Assembly: GCF_013359815.1 (NCBI RefSeq)
Contig: NZ_JABMCF010000039.1
Span: forward strand, 391,819 to 455,818
Reading direction: 5' to 3'
DNA: 64,000 nt
Source of the DNA: Curtobacterium flaccumfaciens
GTDB lineage: Bacteria > Actinomycetota > Actinomycetes > Actinomycetales > Microbacteriaceae
In this document: positions 36,107 through 44,554 of the stretch, piece by piece
Layout: each line of letters opens with the position of its first letter
Numbering within the stretch: position 1 is the stretch's first letter
Notes under the pieces: generated by a model
Told to the model about the DNA's origin: nothing
Databases searched by the model: none
What the model saw: the letters and a program-made list of their open reading frames with translations, nothing else
Translations under genes and position numbers: made by a program

Positions 36107-36883
36107 ATGTCGCCGTCGACCGAGAACCGTCCCCTGAACATCGTCGTCTGGAACGAGAACGTGCACGAGACCCGCGGTGACGCGACGGTCATCGGGCACT
36201 ACCCCGACGGTATGCACACCGTGATCGCCGAGGCGCTCCGGCAGCTGCAGCCCGGGGCCGACGTCTCCACCGCCACCCTGCAGGAACCCGACCACGGCAT
36301 CACCGCCGAACGACTGGCAACCACGGACGTGCTGTTCTGGTGGGGCCACGCCGCCCACGACGAGGTGAGCGACGCCGTCGTCGACCTGGTCGTCGACGCC
36401 GTGCACGCCGGCATGGGCCTGGTGGTGCTGCACTCCGGCCACTACTCCAAGCCGTTCAAGCGCCTGATGGGCACGACCTGCTCGCTGAAGTGGCGGAACG
36501 ACGGCGAGCGCGAACTCGTCTGGACCGTCGCGCCCGAGCACCCGATCGCCGCCGGGGTGCCGCACCCGATCGTCATCGACCGGCAGGAGATGTACGGCGA
36601 GTACTTCGACATCCCGCGCCCCGACGAGGAGGTGTTCCTGTCGACCTTCGCCGGCGGCGAGGTCTTCCGTTCCGGCGTCGCCTACCGCCGGGGGCTCGGC
36701 AAGGTCTTCTACTTCTCGCCCGGCGACCAGGAGTACCCCGTCTACCACCACCCGGACATCCAGCGCGTGCTGTCGAACGCCGCCGCCTGGGCCGCCCCGG
36801 TGTCCGAGCGCCGCGAGCTGACGGCTGACCCCCACCCACGGGACTGGTTCCTGTCGGACGATGGGGGTAGACAGGCCGGGTGA
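36107..36883 (+). CDS. ThuA-domain protein
   Basis: The 258-residue protein matches the ThuA (trehalose-utilisation) glutamine-amidotransferase-like fold: NIVVWNENVHE, DVLFWWGHAAHDEV, GLVVLHSGHYSKPFKRLMGT, WTVAPEHPIAAGV, and GRVFYFSPGDQEYP-like GKVFYFSPGDQEYPVYHHP near residue 205. The nucleophilic cysteine of true amidotransferases is absent. ThuA proteins aid ketosugar or disaccharide breakdown, probably cytosolic. It starts 7 nt after TAGCGT (leaderless). Its stop overlaps the GAF-PP2C gene by GTGA, although the two functions seem unrelated. Confidence 0.9.
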   Translation: MSPSTENRPLNIVVWNENVHETRGDATVIGHYPDGMHTVIAEALRQLQPGADVSTATLQEPDHGITAERLATTDVLFWWGHAAHDEVSDAVVDLVVDAVHAGMGLVVLHSGHYSKPFKRLMGTTCSLKWRNDGERELVWTVAPEHPIAAGVPHPIVIDRQEMYGEYFDIPRPDEEVFLSTFAGGEVFRSGVAYRRGLGKVFYFSPGDQEYPVYHHPDIQRVLSNAAAWAAPVSERRELTADPHPRDWFLSDDGGRQAG

Positions 36884-38037
36884 CCAACCATCTCGACGGT
36901 GCGGACAAGCGCACCGCGGTGATCGAGGCGCTCGCCATCTTGGGATCAGGACCCGAGGAGCGCTTCGACCGCATCACCCGCATGGCCCACGAGGCGTTCG
37001 ACGTCCCGTTGACCTTCCTCAACCTCGTCCACCACGACCTCGTCACCACGCAGTCGACCTTCGGCTGGCACCAGGGGTCGAGTGTTCCCGCCAGCGAGCA
37101 GTTCTGCGCGTCGACGGTGCTCACCCGCGAACCGATGGTGATCCCGGACGCGTCGCTCGACGCCCGGTTCGCGCACACGGCGGCGGTGGCCGAGCACGGC
37201 ATCCGGTTCTACGCGGGCGCACCGTTGACCATGGTCGACGGCACCCGGGTGGGCACGCTGTGCTTGATGGACGCTGTTCCGCGCACGTTCTCGCCGGACG
37301 ACGTCGCCCTGCTGGGTGACCTGGCCCGGTGGGCGGAGCGCGAGCTCGGCGTCGCCATCGACCGCGGGCGGGTCCGTCGGGTGCTCGACGGCCTGGTGCC
37401 GGACCCGGTGGCGGTGCCGGGGTACGACCTCGACGTCCTGGTGGCCCAGCACGACGACGGCGGGGGTGACGTCGCCGACTGGCGCGTCGCACCGGACGGT
37501 GCCCTGCACGTCACCGTCGGCCGGGTGAGCGCCGCCGGCCCGGCGTCGGGCCTGCTCGCCGCGGCGGTCCGCGGTGCCGTGGCGGCACGGACCGGCACCG
37601 ACATGTCGGACGCGATGGTCGGCCTGGAGGCGCAGGTCACCGCCGATTTGTCGGCTGCGGACGCCGTCGGCTCACTCTTCCACCTGCGGCTCGACCCGAC
37701 GTCGGGTCACGCCGACTTCGGCGACGCCGGCCACGGCCTCGCGGTGCTCGTCCCCGCCGACGGTCCGGCTCGCGTCCTGCACCCGCTCGACCTGCCGCTC
37801 GGACTGCAGCCGGCATCGATCCCCCGGTCGCCCGGCGCGCTCGACCTGGAACCCGGGGACCGGCTGGCGATCTGTACCCAGGGCGTCCTGTCGCTGGAGG
37901 GGCTCCGGCACCTGGACGACCTCGCCGCGCTGGTGCGCTCGGCTCCGGACGGGGCCACCGTGGTCGAAGGGGTGCGCACGCCCGTCCCCACGGACGCCGT
38001 GGTCGACGTCACGCTGGTGGTGCTCACGCGGCACTGA
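36880..38037 (+). CDS. GAF-domain protein with SpoIIE/PP2C-like C-terminus
   Basis: The 385-residue protein begins with a GAF domain (about residues 25-160: FDRITRMAHEAFDVPLTFLN, FCASTVLTREPMVIPDA, IRFYAGAPL, VGTLCLMD). The rest looks like a degenerate SpoIIE phosphatase: GPASGLLAAAVRG, LFHLRLDPTSGHADFGDAGH, LDLEPGDRLAICTQGV, VDVTLVVL. The metal-binding aspartates are only partly evident, so activity is uncertain. Such GAF-PP2C proteins regulate anti-anti-sigma factors. It begins with GTG overlapping the ThuA stop. Confidence 0.82.
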   Translation: MTNHLDGADKRTAVIEALAILGSGPEERFDRITRMAHEAFDVPLTFLNLVHHDLVTTQSTFGWHQGSSVPASEQFCASTVLTREPMVIPDASLDARFAHTAAVAEHGIRFYAGAPLTMVDGTRVGTLCLMDAVPRTFSPDDVALLGDLARWAERELGVAIDRGRVRRVLDGLVPDPVAVPGYDLDVLVAQHDDGGGDVADWRVAPDGALHVTVGRVSAAGPASGLLAAAVRGAVAARTGTDMSDAMVGLEAQVTADLSAADAVGSLFHLRLDPTSGHADFGDAGHGLAVLVPADGPARVLHPLDLPLGLQPASIPRSPGALDLEPGDRLAICTQGVLSLEGLRHLDDLAALVRSAPDGATVVEGVRTPVPTDAVVDVTLVVLTRH

Positions 38038-38042
38038 CCGTG

Positions 38043-38088
38043 CGTGCCGCGCCACCCGGTCGTGCGGCGCCACCTGATCGTGCCGCGC
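38043..38088. repeat. 18-nt tandem repeat, 2.6 copies
   Basis: CGTGCCGCGCCACCCGGT, CGTGCGGCGCCACCTGAT and the partial CGTGCCGCGC follow each other directly in the gap between convergent genes. Too few and too contiguous for a CRISPR. Confidence 0.7.
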
Positions 38089-38091
38089 GCG

Positions 38092-38535
38092 TCAGGAGCG
38101 GAAGCGGTCCTGCCGCGGGCGCGGGGTCCCGGTCAGTGAGACCACGAGCAGGGTCGCGAGCAGGGCGAAGCCGGCCAGCTCGATGCCCAGGCCGGCGAGC
38201 TGCCAGTACGCGCTGCCGACGTGCTGCGGCTGCGTGATCGATTCCGGCCACCACGACTGGATGAGCGGGAACGAGCCCGGGAACGGGTCGAGGCCGAACA
38301 CGACGAGGCCGCCGAGCAGCAGCACCACGCCGAGGCCGGCCATCGCCCCACGGGACCGACGGAGCATGTGCACCACGAGGGCCGCACCCATCCCGGCGAG
38401 CCCGACGACGGCGATCAGGAACGCGAGCACCACGATGGTCTGCGGCGCGAGCGCGACCCAGTCCAGCACCGCGATCGGCAGCAGCAGCCACCGACCCGTC
38501 CGTGCCCAGCGCGCAGGGTTCCGCCATCCGTCCAT
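38092..38535 (-). CDS. Unknown four-helix membrane protein
   Basis: The 147-residue protein has hydrophobic segments near residues 16-34, 38-58, 66-84 and 112-132. An SWWPESITQPQHVGSAYWQL segment between helices 3 and 4 is likely extracellular and aromatic-rich. No family was recognised. The ATG lies 8 nt after TACGGT, so the mRNA is probably leaderless, divergent from the TetR gene. Confidence 0.7.
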   Translation of the reverse strand: MDGWRNPARWARTGRWLLLPIAVLDWVALAPQTIVVLAFLIAVVGLAGMGAALVVHMLRRSRGAMAGLGVVLLLGGLVVFGLDPFPGSFPLIQSWWPESITQPQHVGSAYWQLAGLGIELAGFALLATLLVVSLTGTPRPRQDRFRS

Positions 38536-38625
38536 GGCGACCGACCGTAGGGCACCCGGCCGAACGCATGCCGAATGCGGCCAGTGGGTCCCGGCGGCAG
38601 CGTGCGCTGACTACGATCGGACCCC

Positions 38626-39276
38626 ATGGCGCAGGACCGACCGACCCGGCAGCAGCGGTCGCTCGCGACCCGCACGGCGATCATCGAGGGCGCGGCCGCG
38701 GAGTTCGACGAACGCGGGTACGTCGGTGCCTCGATGGATGGCATCGCCGAGCGCATCGGGATGACCAAGGGCGCGCTGTACTTCCACTTCACGTCGAAGG
38801 CCGACATGGCGGGTGCCGTGATCGCTGAGCAGCACGCGATCTCCCGGCGGTACGGCGAGGCGGCGGTGTCGAAGGGGACGACCCCGCTCGAGTGGATCCT
38901 GTGGTTGGCACAGGGGCTGGCCGTGCAGATGACGACCGAGGTGGTGGTCAGCGCCGGTGTCCGGCTGTCCACCGACGTGGCCGCGAGCGATGTCGACCGG
39001 CAGGACCCGTACACCGACTGGACCACGGTGGTCGCCGACTTCGCGCGGCAGGCCGTCGACGCGGGCGAGATCGACCCGCGGTGGGACCCGGACCTGGTCG
39101 GCCGGGTCGTCGTCCGCGCCTACACCGGCGTGCAGACCGTCTCGGACGTGATGACCCGTCGGGCTGACCTGTTCGCGGGCCTGCGGGAACTCTGGACGGT
39201 CCTGCTGGACGCGTTCGTCACCGAACGGCTGCGTCCGGAGATCCCGCGGTTCGTCGCGCTCATCGCTCCGGAGTGA
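38626..39276 (+). CDS. TetR-family regulator, ScbR/gamma-butyrolactone-receptor type
   Basis: The 216-residue protein starts QQRSLATRTAIIEGAAAEFD with ERGYVGASMDGIAERIGMTK and GALYFHFTSKADMAGAVI, very close to the ScbR/ArpA autoregulator-receptor pattern. The ligand domain includes LAQGLAVQMTTEVVVSAGVR and a tryptophan DWTTVV region. Receptors of this group bind gamma-butyrolactones in Streptomyces; no synthase gene is in view, so it may respond to foreign signals or have another ligand. TACGAT is 8 nt before ATG (leaderless). Confidence 0.85.
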   Translation: MAQDRPTRQQRSLATRTAIIEGAAAEFDERGYVGASMDGIAERIGMTKGALYFHFTSKADMAGAVIAEQHAISRRYGEAAVSKGTTPLEWILWLAQGLAVQMTTEVVVSAGVRLSTDVAASDVDRQDPYTDWTTVVADFARQAVDAGEIDPRWDPDLVGRVVVRAYTGVQTVSDVMTRRADLFAGLRELWTVLLDAFVTERLRPEIPRFVALIAPE

Positions 39277-39393
39277 CGCGGGTCCCCCCAGGGAAACACC
39301 CACGTCACCTCGCCTCTGAGACTACCGAGAAGGGTGTCGCGCCACCGGCCCCAGTTCGCGGGCATGTGTCCGGCGGCCCACTAGCCTGACGCG

Positions 39394-40269
39394 GTGCCCA
39401 CACCCGCTGCCGAGGTCGACGTCGACGTCCCGCTCGTCCGGTCCCTGCTGCGCGACCAGCACCCCGACCTGGCCGGGCTCCCGCTCGAGGTCGTCGCGAA
39501 CGGCTGGGACAACGTCGTGCTGCGCCTGGGCGACGACCTGGCCGTCCGGGTGCCCCGTCGGGAGCTGGCCGCACGGCTCGTCGAACACGAACAGCGCTGG
39601 TTGCCGGACATCGCCGCCCGGGTCGGATCGGTCGTCCCGGTGCCTGCCCCGGTGCGCACCGGACGCCCCGCCCTCGGCTACCCGTGGTCGTGGAGCATCG
39701 TGCCGTGGCTGCCCGGTACCGCGATCGGTGAACGGGCGGCCGGGGTCCCCGTCGCCGAGGCGCTCGCCGCGTTCGTCGGGCTCCTGCACGTTGCCGCCCC
39801 GGCCGACGCCCCGGTGAACCCGTTCCGTGCGGTGCCGCTCGTGTCGCGGAGCGACGCCGTGCTGACGCGACTCGACGAGCACGGCGTGCACCGGGCCGGA
39901 GAGCTGGCCACGCTGTGGCGGACCGCAGCTGCCGTGCCCGCGTACGCCGGGCCTCCCGTCTGGGTGCACGGCGACCTGCACCCCTTCAACCTGCTCGTCG
40001 ACTCGTCGGACGGAGCCGACCGCCTGTCGGCCGTGGTCGACTTCGGGGACGTCACCGCGGGCGACCCGGCCGTCGACCTCGCCACCGCCTGGCTGACGCT
40101 CGACGTACCGGGGCGTTCCGCGTTCCGGGCGCGCGTCGCGGCCCCGGACGCCACCTGGCTGCGCGCACGGGGGTGGGTGGTCGCGCTCGCGTCCGCGCTG
40201 GCGACCGCCGACGAACGCGCCTTCCGGAGCGTCGCGCGACGGAGCATCGACGCGGTGCTGGACGACTGA
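39394..40269 (+). CDS. Aminoglycoside phosphotransferase-family kinase
   Basis: The 291-residue protein has the APH/choline-kinase core: RVPRRE lysine-like region near residue 55, catalytic loop VHGDLHPFNLLV near 197 and VVDFGDVTAGDPAVDLATAW near 220. GWDNVVLRLGDDLAVRVPRR matches the usual N-lobe. APH proteins phosphorylate aminoglycosides, macrolides or small alcohols; actinobacterial relatives are often of unknown substrate, so resistance should not be assumed. GTG start lies 6 nt after TAGCCT. Confidence 0.88.
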   Translation: MPTPAAEVDVDVPLVRSLLRDQHPDLAGLPLEVVANGWDNVVLRLGDDLAVRVPRRELAARLVEHEQRWLPDIAARVGSVVPVPAPVRTGRPALGYPWSWSIVPWLPGTAIGERAAGVPVAEALAAFVGLLHVAAPADAPVNPFRAVPLVSRSDAVLTRLDEHGVHRAGELATLWRTAAAVPAYAGPPVWVHGDLHPFNLLVDSSDGADRLSAVVDFGDVTAGDPAVDLATAWLTLDVPGRSAFRARVAAPDATWLRARGWVVALASALATADERAFRSVARRSIDAVLDD

Positions 40270-40327
40270 GTCCCCGCGGGGCTATCGTGACCGCACCATC
40301 CGTGCACAGCCGATCGGAGGGGCCACC

Positions 40328-40939
40328 ATGACCCTCGAGCTCCGCGTCCAGCACGACGTCGCCACCGACGCCTCCCCCGCCCCCGTCCGACCCGAGCGAC
40401 GCGGTCTCCGCGGCCTGCTCGACCGTCTGTCGGACCGCCGCGCCGCCGCCCGCGCGCGACGGGTCGACGACCGGGTGCGCGAACTCGGCGAACTCGTCCA
40501 CCTGCTCTCCGATGCCCGCGCGGTCGTCGAACGCGGGTGGGTCCAGCACGCCTGGTTCGCCTACCTCGACGAGCACGGCCGCGAGCGGAAGGCCTCGAGC
40601 GCCGCCGCGATGGACGTACAGGGCCGGCCGCTGGTCGGCGCCTGCCTGGTCGGCGCGGTCGTGTCCGCCGCCGGCGGGCCGCACGCGGTGCACGCTCCCC
40701 GGGTGCAGCACGCGCTCGACGTCGTGTGGCACGCCCTCGCCCGCGACGAGGGCGAGCCCGTGCTGTGGTGCCCCGCGCCGGACATCCGGATGGGGCGGGT
40801 ACGGGACCTGACGAGCTGGAACGACGCCCCGGCACGCACCGGCACCGAGGTCGCCGGCCTGCTGCTGACGGCCGAACGGGTCGCCGTGCAGGAGTCGACG
40901 CGCCTGCAGGAGCTCCGGGTGGCACGATCGGGGGCATGA
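40328..40939 (+). CDS. DUF6197-like protein
   Basis: The 203-residue protein shows VGACLVGAVVSAAGG, ALDVVWHAL and LTSWNDAPARTGTEVAGLLL, features I associate with DUF6197. The first 60 residues form a charged arginine-rich helix. Function unknown. The Shine-Dalgarno is CGGAGGGG 6 nt before ATG. The stop overlaps the following DinB gene by ATGA, indicating coupled translation. Confidence 0.62.
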   Translation: MTLELRVQHDVATDASPAPVRPERRGLRGLLDRLSDRRAAARARRVDDRVRELGELVHLLSDARAVVERGWVQHAWFAYLDEHGRERKASSAAAMDVQGRPLVGACLVGAVVSAAGGPHAVHAPRVQHALDVVWHALARDEGEPVLWCPAPDIRMGRVRDLTSWNDAPARTGTEVAGLLLTAERVAVQESTRLQELRVARSGA

Positions 40940-41679
40940 GCGACGTCGAAGCGGTCCCCGAGGTGCACCCCGCGAGCACCAGCACCCTGGCCGCGAGCGG
41001 CAACGCCCTGCTGTCGGACGAAGGGGCAGTGCGGAACCCCGACGGTGCGGCGGCCGCGGACGGCGCGGGCGCGCACGCGGACGCCGCTGCCGCCGACGCC
41101 GCGGTGAAGCGGACGCTGCACCGGTACCTGCAGAAGCACCGTGCCGCCCTGCTGGCCAAGCTCGACGGGCTGGCCGAGCGCCAGGCACGCTGGCCGGTGA
41201 CGCCGACGGGCACGAACGTCCTCGGGCTCGTGAAGCACGTCGCCGGGGTGCAGGCCGGCTACTTCGGCGAGGTGTTCGGGCGGCCGTTGCCGGACCAGCC
41301 CGCCTGGCTCGAGTCGGAGGACGGCGAGGACATGTACGCCTCGCTCGACGAGACCATGGCCGACATCGTGGCCTTCCACCACCGGAGTGCCGCCCACGCC
41401 GACGCCATGATCGAGGCGCTCGACCTCACCGCCACCGGGACCGTGCCGTGGTGGCCGGAGGGGCACCGGGAGGTCACGCTGCACCGGATCCTGGTGCACA
41501 TGGCGTACGAGACCGCTCGGCACGCGGGTCACGCCGACATCGTGCGCGAGATGCTCGACGGCCTGGCGGGGGACGGTGACGGCAACCTGGCCGACAAGTC
41601 CCCGGAGGAATGGGTCCGGTGGCGCGAGCAGCTCGTCGACATCGCTGAGCGAGCGGGGTTGCGCGGCCTGGGCGCATAG
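40936..41679 (+). CDS. DinB/DUF664-family protein with alanine-rich N-terminus
   Basis: The 247-residue protein carries a DinB-like four-helix bundle from about residue 60: ALLAKLDGLAERQARWPVTP, LVKHVAGVQAGYFGEVFG (His ligand), HHRSAAHADAM and HMAYETARHAGHADI (His ligands). Such proteins bind a metal and some are thiol transferases (mycothiol- or bacillithiol-dependent). The first 57 residues are alanine/aspartate low-complexity, coded by GCGGACGCCGC-type repeats. It is translated together with the preceding DUF6197-like gene. Confidence 0.85.
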   Translation: MSDVEAVPEVHPASTSTLAASGNALLSDEGAVRNPDGAAAADGAGAHADAAAADAAVKRTLHRYLQKHRAALLAKLDGLAERQARWPVTPTGTNVLGLVKHVAGVQAGYFGEVFGRPLPDQPAWLESEDGEDMYASLDETMADIVAFHHRSAAHADAMIEALDLTATGTVPWWPEGHREVTLHRILVHMAYETARHAGHADIVREMLDGLAGDGDGNLADKSPEEWVRWREQLVDIAERAGLRGLGA

Positions 41680-41689
41680 CCGAGCACGC

Positions 41690-41887
41690 AGACCGATCGT
41701 TACCGTTCTCCCAGGCTCGCCCGGGTGAACCCCTGCTGATCAGGGGTTGTCATCCTCGCAACTGCAAGGGAAACCGCCGTCACGGCGGGGTTGCGTTGTA
41801 CAACCGGTCCAGCTGCTGCGTAGCTTTGGCCGAGCTCGTGCCCCGATCTGTGGGCAGTTCAGCCGACCGGAAGGGGAGCGCCCACCC
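41690..41887 (+). promoter_or_regulatory. Structured leader of osmoprotectant operon
   Basis: Between the DinB stop and the GTG of the permease are about 200 nt with two clear stem-loops: AACCCCTG-CTGAT-CAGGGGTT (41728-41748) and a longer one at 41758-41794 with outer GCAAC/GTTGC and inner CCGCCG/CGGCGG. The CGTTACC at 41698-41704 also occurs in the M23 peptidase upstream region. Such a leader upstream of an osmotic operon may be regulatory. It does not match the c-di-AMP riboswitch pattern that I know. Confidence 0.5.
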
Positions 41888-42535
41888 GTGTTCCAGTACG
41901 TCGTGGAGCGATGGAACCAGATCTGGTTCGCATCGTGGCAGCACTTCTCACTGGTCGTCCAGTGCGTCGTCCTCGCCACGGTCATCGCCGTGGTGCTCGC
42001 CACACTCGTCTACCGCAGCCCGCGCCTGACCGCGTTCGCGAACGGGGTGTCGGCCATCGGCCTCACCCTGCCGTCGTTCGCCGTCATCGGCCTGCTCATC
42101 GTCCCGCTCGGCTTCGGCGTCCTGCCGTCGGTCGTGACGGTCGTCTTCTTCGCCGCGCTGCCGATCCTGCGCAACGCGGTCGTCGGTCTCGCCGAGATCC
42201 CGCCTGCCGTCGTCGAGTCGGCGCGCGGCATCGGCATGAGCCGGTTCCGCACCCTGCTGCAGGTCGAGCTGCCGATGGCGTGGCCGATCATCCTGAGCGG
42301 TGTCCGCGTGGCCGCGCAGATGGTGATGGGCATCGCCGCCATCGCCGCGTACGCGCTCGGCCCCGGGCTCGGCGGCTTCATCTTCTCCGGGCTGTCCCGC
42401 CTCGGCGGCGCCAACGCCCTGTTCTCCGTCGTGGTCGGGGTGGTCGGCGTCGTCCTGCTCGCCCTGGTCCTCGACCTGCTCCTCATCGGCCTCGGCCGCC
42501 TGACCATCTCGAGAGGTATCCGTGTCCAGCACTGA
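41888..42535 (+). CDS. Osmoprotectant ABC transporter permease (OpuCB/ProW-like)
   Basis: The 215-residue permease has five or six helices and the EAA-type loop ILRNAVVGLAEIPPAVVESA near residue 95, followed by RGIGMSRFRTLLQVELPMAW. These mark the permease of glycine-betaine/choline (OpuC) importers. GTG start lies after GGAAGGGGAG; a longer frame upstream overlaps the leader and is unlikely. It overlaps the ATPase gene by 14 nt. With the second permease, ATPase and binding protein it forms a complete importer. Confidence 0.9.
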   Translation: MFQYVVERWNQIWFASWQHFSLVVQCVVLATVIAVVLATLVYRSPRLTAFANGVSAIGLTLPSFAVIGLLIVPLGFGVLPSVVTVVFFAALPILRNAVVGLAEIPPAVVESARGIGMSRFRTLLQVELPMAWPIILSGVRVAAQMVMGIAAIAAYALGPGLGGFIFSGLSRLGGANALFSVVVGVVGVVLLALVLDLLLIGLGRLTISRGIRVQH

Positions 42536-43793
42536 CTCCGCCACCACCACCGCGCCCGACGGGGACGTCACCGGGCGCAGCATCCTGCTCGACGAGGTCA
42601 CCAAGCGGTACCCCGGGCAGTCGAAGCCCGCCGTCGACGGCATCACGCTCGAGATCCCGGCCGGCAAGATCGTCATGCTCGTCGGCCCGTCCGGCTGCGG
42701 CAAGACGACGACCCTCAAGATGATCAACCGTCTGATCGAGCCCACCCAGGGCCGGATCGTCGTCGGCGACGACGACGTCACGGGCATCGACGGCGACGAG
42801 CTCCGCCGCCGCATGGGCTACGTGATCCAGGCCGGCGGGCTCTTCCCGCACATGACGGTCGCGGCGAACATCGCGATCGTGCCGAAGATGCTCGGCTGGT
42901 CGAAGGAGAAGATCGCGGCGCGTGTCGACGAGCTGCTCGACCTGGTCTCGCTCGACCCCGACACCTACCGCGACCGGTTCCCCCGCGAACTCTCCGGCGG
43001 CCAGCAGCAGCGCGTCGGCGTCGCCCGTGCGCTCGCGGCGGACCCGCCCGTCCTGCTCATGGACGAGCCGTTCGGCGCCGTCGACCCGATCACCCGCCAG
43101 CGCCTGCAGGACGAGCTCCTGCGCATCCAGGAGGAACTGCACAAGACGATCGTCATCGTCACGCACGACTTCGACGAAGCCGTGAAGCTCGGCGACTGGA
43201 TCGTCATCTTCACCGAGGGTGCGCACATCGTGCAGTACGACACCCCGGAGCGGATCCTGGCCGAGCCGGCGAACGAGTTCGTCGAGAACTTCATCGGCTC
43301 CGGCGCGGGCCTGAAGCAGCTCACGCTGAACCGCGTGCGCGACGTCGAGGTCGAGTCGGCCGTGACCTGCTCGCCCGGCGAAGAGGTCAAGGCCGTGCTG
43401 CAGCGGATGAACGAGGCCGGCGGGCACCAGCACGCCGTCGTCGTCGACCACCGCCAGCGCCCGATCGGGTGGCCGTCGCGCCGACAGCTCGAGCGCCTCG
43501 ACCGCATCCCCGACGGCGTCGAGCCCGGCCTGCCCGTCGTGGGCGAGGCCGCGACCCTCAACGACGCGCTCGACACCATGCTCGTCTCGAGCGCCGGCGC
43601 CGCGCTCGTCACCGGTCGTCGTGACGCGTTCCGCGGGGTCATCACCGTCGAGACCGTGATGGAGGCGATCACCCGCTCCCGCGCGACCGCCGCAGGCGAC
43701 CAGGCCTACACACCGGTCGGCACGAACACGAACCCGATCGAGACCATGCCGTCGTCACCGGTGTCGGCCATGCCCACCGGAGAAGACCTGTGA
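42522..43793 (+). CDS. Osmoprotectant ABC transporter ATPase (OpuCA/ProV-like)
   Basis: The 423-residue ATPase has Walker A GPSGCGKTT near residue 57, signature LSGGQQQRVGVAR near 157, Walker B PVLLMDEPFGAVDP and the switch VTHDFDEAVKLGD. C-terminal to about residue 270 lie two CBS motifs (HQHAVVVDHRQRPIGW, DTMLVSSAGAALVTGRRDAF) typical of OpuCA, which sense ionic strength. It energises uptake of betaine-like osmolytes. It begins at GTG within the permease end, and its stop overlaps the next permease start (GTGA). Confidence 0.93.
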   Translation: MSSTDSATTTAPDGDVTGRSILLDEVTKRYPGQSKPAVDGITLEIPAGKIVMLVGPSGCGKTTTLKMINRLIEPTQGRIVVGDDDVTGIDGDELRRRMGYVIQAGGLFPHMTVAANIAIVPKMLGWSKEKIAARVDELLDLVSLDPDTYRDRFPRELSGGQQQRVGVARALAADPPVLLMDEPFGAVDPITRQRLQDELLRIQEELHKTIVIVTHDFDEAVKLGDWIVIFTEGAHIVQYDTPERILAEPANEFVENFIGSGAGLKQLTLNRVRDVEVESAVTCSPGEEVKAVLQRMNEAGGHQHAVVVDHRQRPIGWPSRRQLERLDRIPDGVEPGLPVVGEAATLNDALDTMLVSSAGAALVTGRRDAFRGVITVETVMEAITRSRATAAGDQAYTPVGTNTNPIETMPSSPVSAMPTGEDL

Positions 43794-44554
43794 GCGCAGT
43801 CGCCACTGCCGGCCCCGCCACCGGTGCGAGCACCTCGTGGAAGGGCCTGCTGTTCCAGCCGATCGCGATCCTGGTCGTCCTGGCCGGCTTCGCGGTGTGG
43901 CTCGCGACGGCTGACCTGACCCCGACGGAGCGCACGACGCTCAACCCGGCGGACATCCTGGTCCTGACCGGTCAGCACCTCGTGCTGACCCTGCAGTCGA
44001 CGGTCCTGGTGCTCGTGATCGGCATCCCGCTGGGCGTCGTGCTCACCCGCGGGCCGCTGCGCCGGGCGAGCCCGTACGTGCTCGCCGTCGCGAACTTCGG
44101 GCAGGCGGCCCCGGCCGTCGGCCTCATCGTGCTGCTCGCCGCCTGGCTCGGCCTGAACAGCTCGTCCGCCGTCATCGCGCTCGTGCTCTACGCGATCCTG
44201 CCGGTGCTCCGGAACACCATGATCGGCGTGCAGAGCGTCGACGACCGCCTGGTCGAGGCCGGTCGCGGCATGGGCATGAGCGCCTTCAGCGTGCTGATGC
44301 GCGTCGAACTGCCGCTCGCGGTGCCCGTGATGCTCTCGGGCATCCGGACCGCCCTCGTGCTGCTCGTGGGCACGGCGAGCCTGGCGACCTTCGTCGGTGC
44401 GGGCGGACTCGGTCTGCTCATCACCACGGGCGTGACCCTGTTCCTGCCGAAGGTGCTCGTCGCCGGGGCCCTGCTCGTCGCCCTGCTCGCCCTCTCCATC
44501 GACTGGCTCGGCCGCGTGGTCGAGACGGTCGCACGACCGAAGGGACTCCGATGA
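43790..44554 (+). CDS. Osmoprotectant ABC transporter permease (second subunit, OpuCD-like)
   Basis: The 254-residue permease has six hydrophobic segments and the EAA loop ILPVLRNTMIGVQSVDDRLV near residue 145 with AGRGMGMSAFSVLMRVELPL. It pairs with the first permease to form the membrane channel. GTG start overlaps the ATPase stop; its own stop overlaps the binding-protein start (ATGA). It carries an unusually long N-terminal stretch of about 25 residues (ATAGPATGASTSWKG) before the first helix. Confidence 0.92.
   Translation: MSAVATAGPATGASTSWKGLLFQPIAILVVLAGFAVWLATADLTPTERTTLNPADILVLTGQHLVLTLQSTVLVLVIGIPLGVVLTRGPLRRASPYVLAVANFGQAAPAVGLIVLLAAWLGLNSSSAVIALVLYAILPVLRNTMIGVQSVDDRLVEAGRGMGMSAFSVLMRVELPLAVPVMLSGIRTALVLLVGTASLATFVGAGGLGLLITTGVTLFLPKVLVAGALLVALLALSIDWLGRVVETVARPKGLR

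Noticed and set aside
38043..38088. CRISPR-like repeats.
   Set aside because: Copies are contiguous without spacers and only 2.6 in number; no cas genes are in the window.
39394..40269. Calling the APH-family gene an aminoglycoside resistance gene.
   Set aside because: Only the general kinase fold is evident; many environmental members phosphorylate other molecules.
41690..41887. c-di-AMP (ydaO) riboswitch upstream of the osmoprotectant operon.
   Set aside because: Context fits, but the conserved GGGGACCCA and terminal CGTCAGCTAACC segments I would expect are not present.
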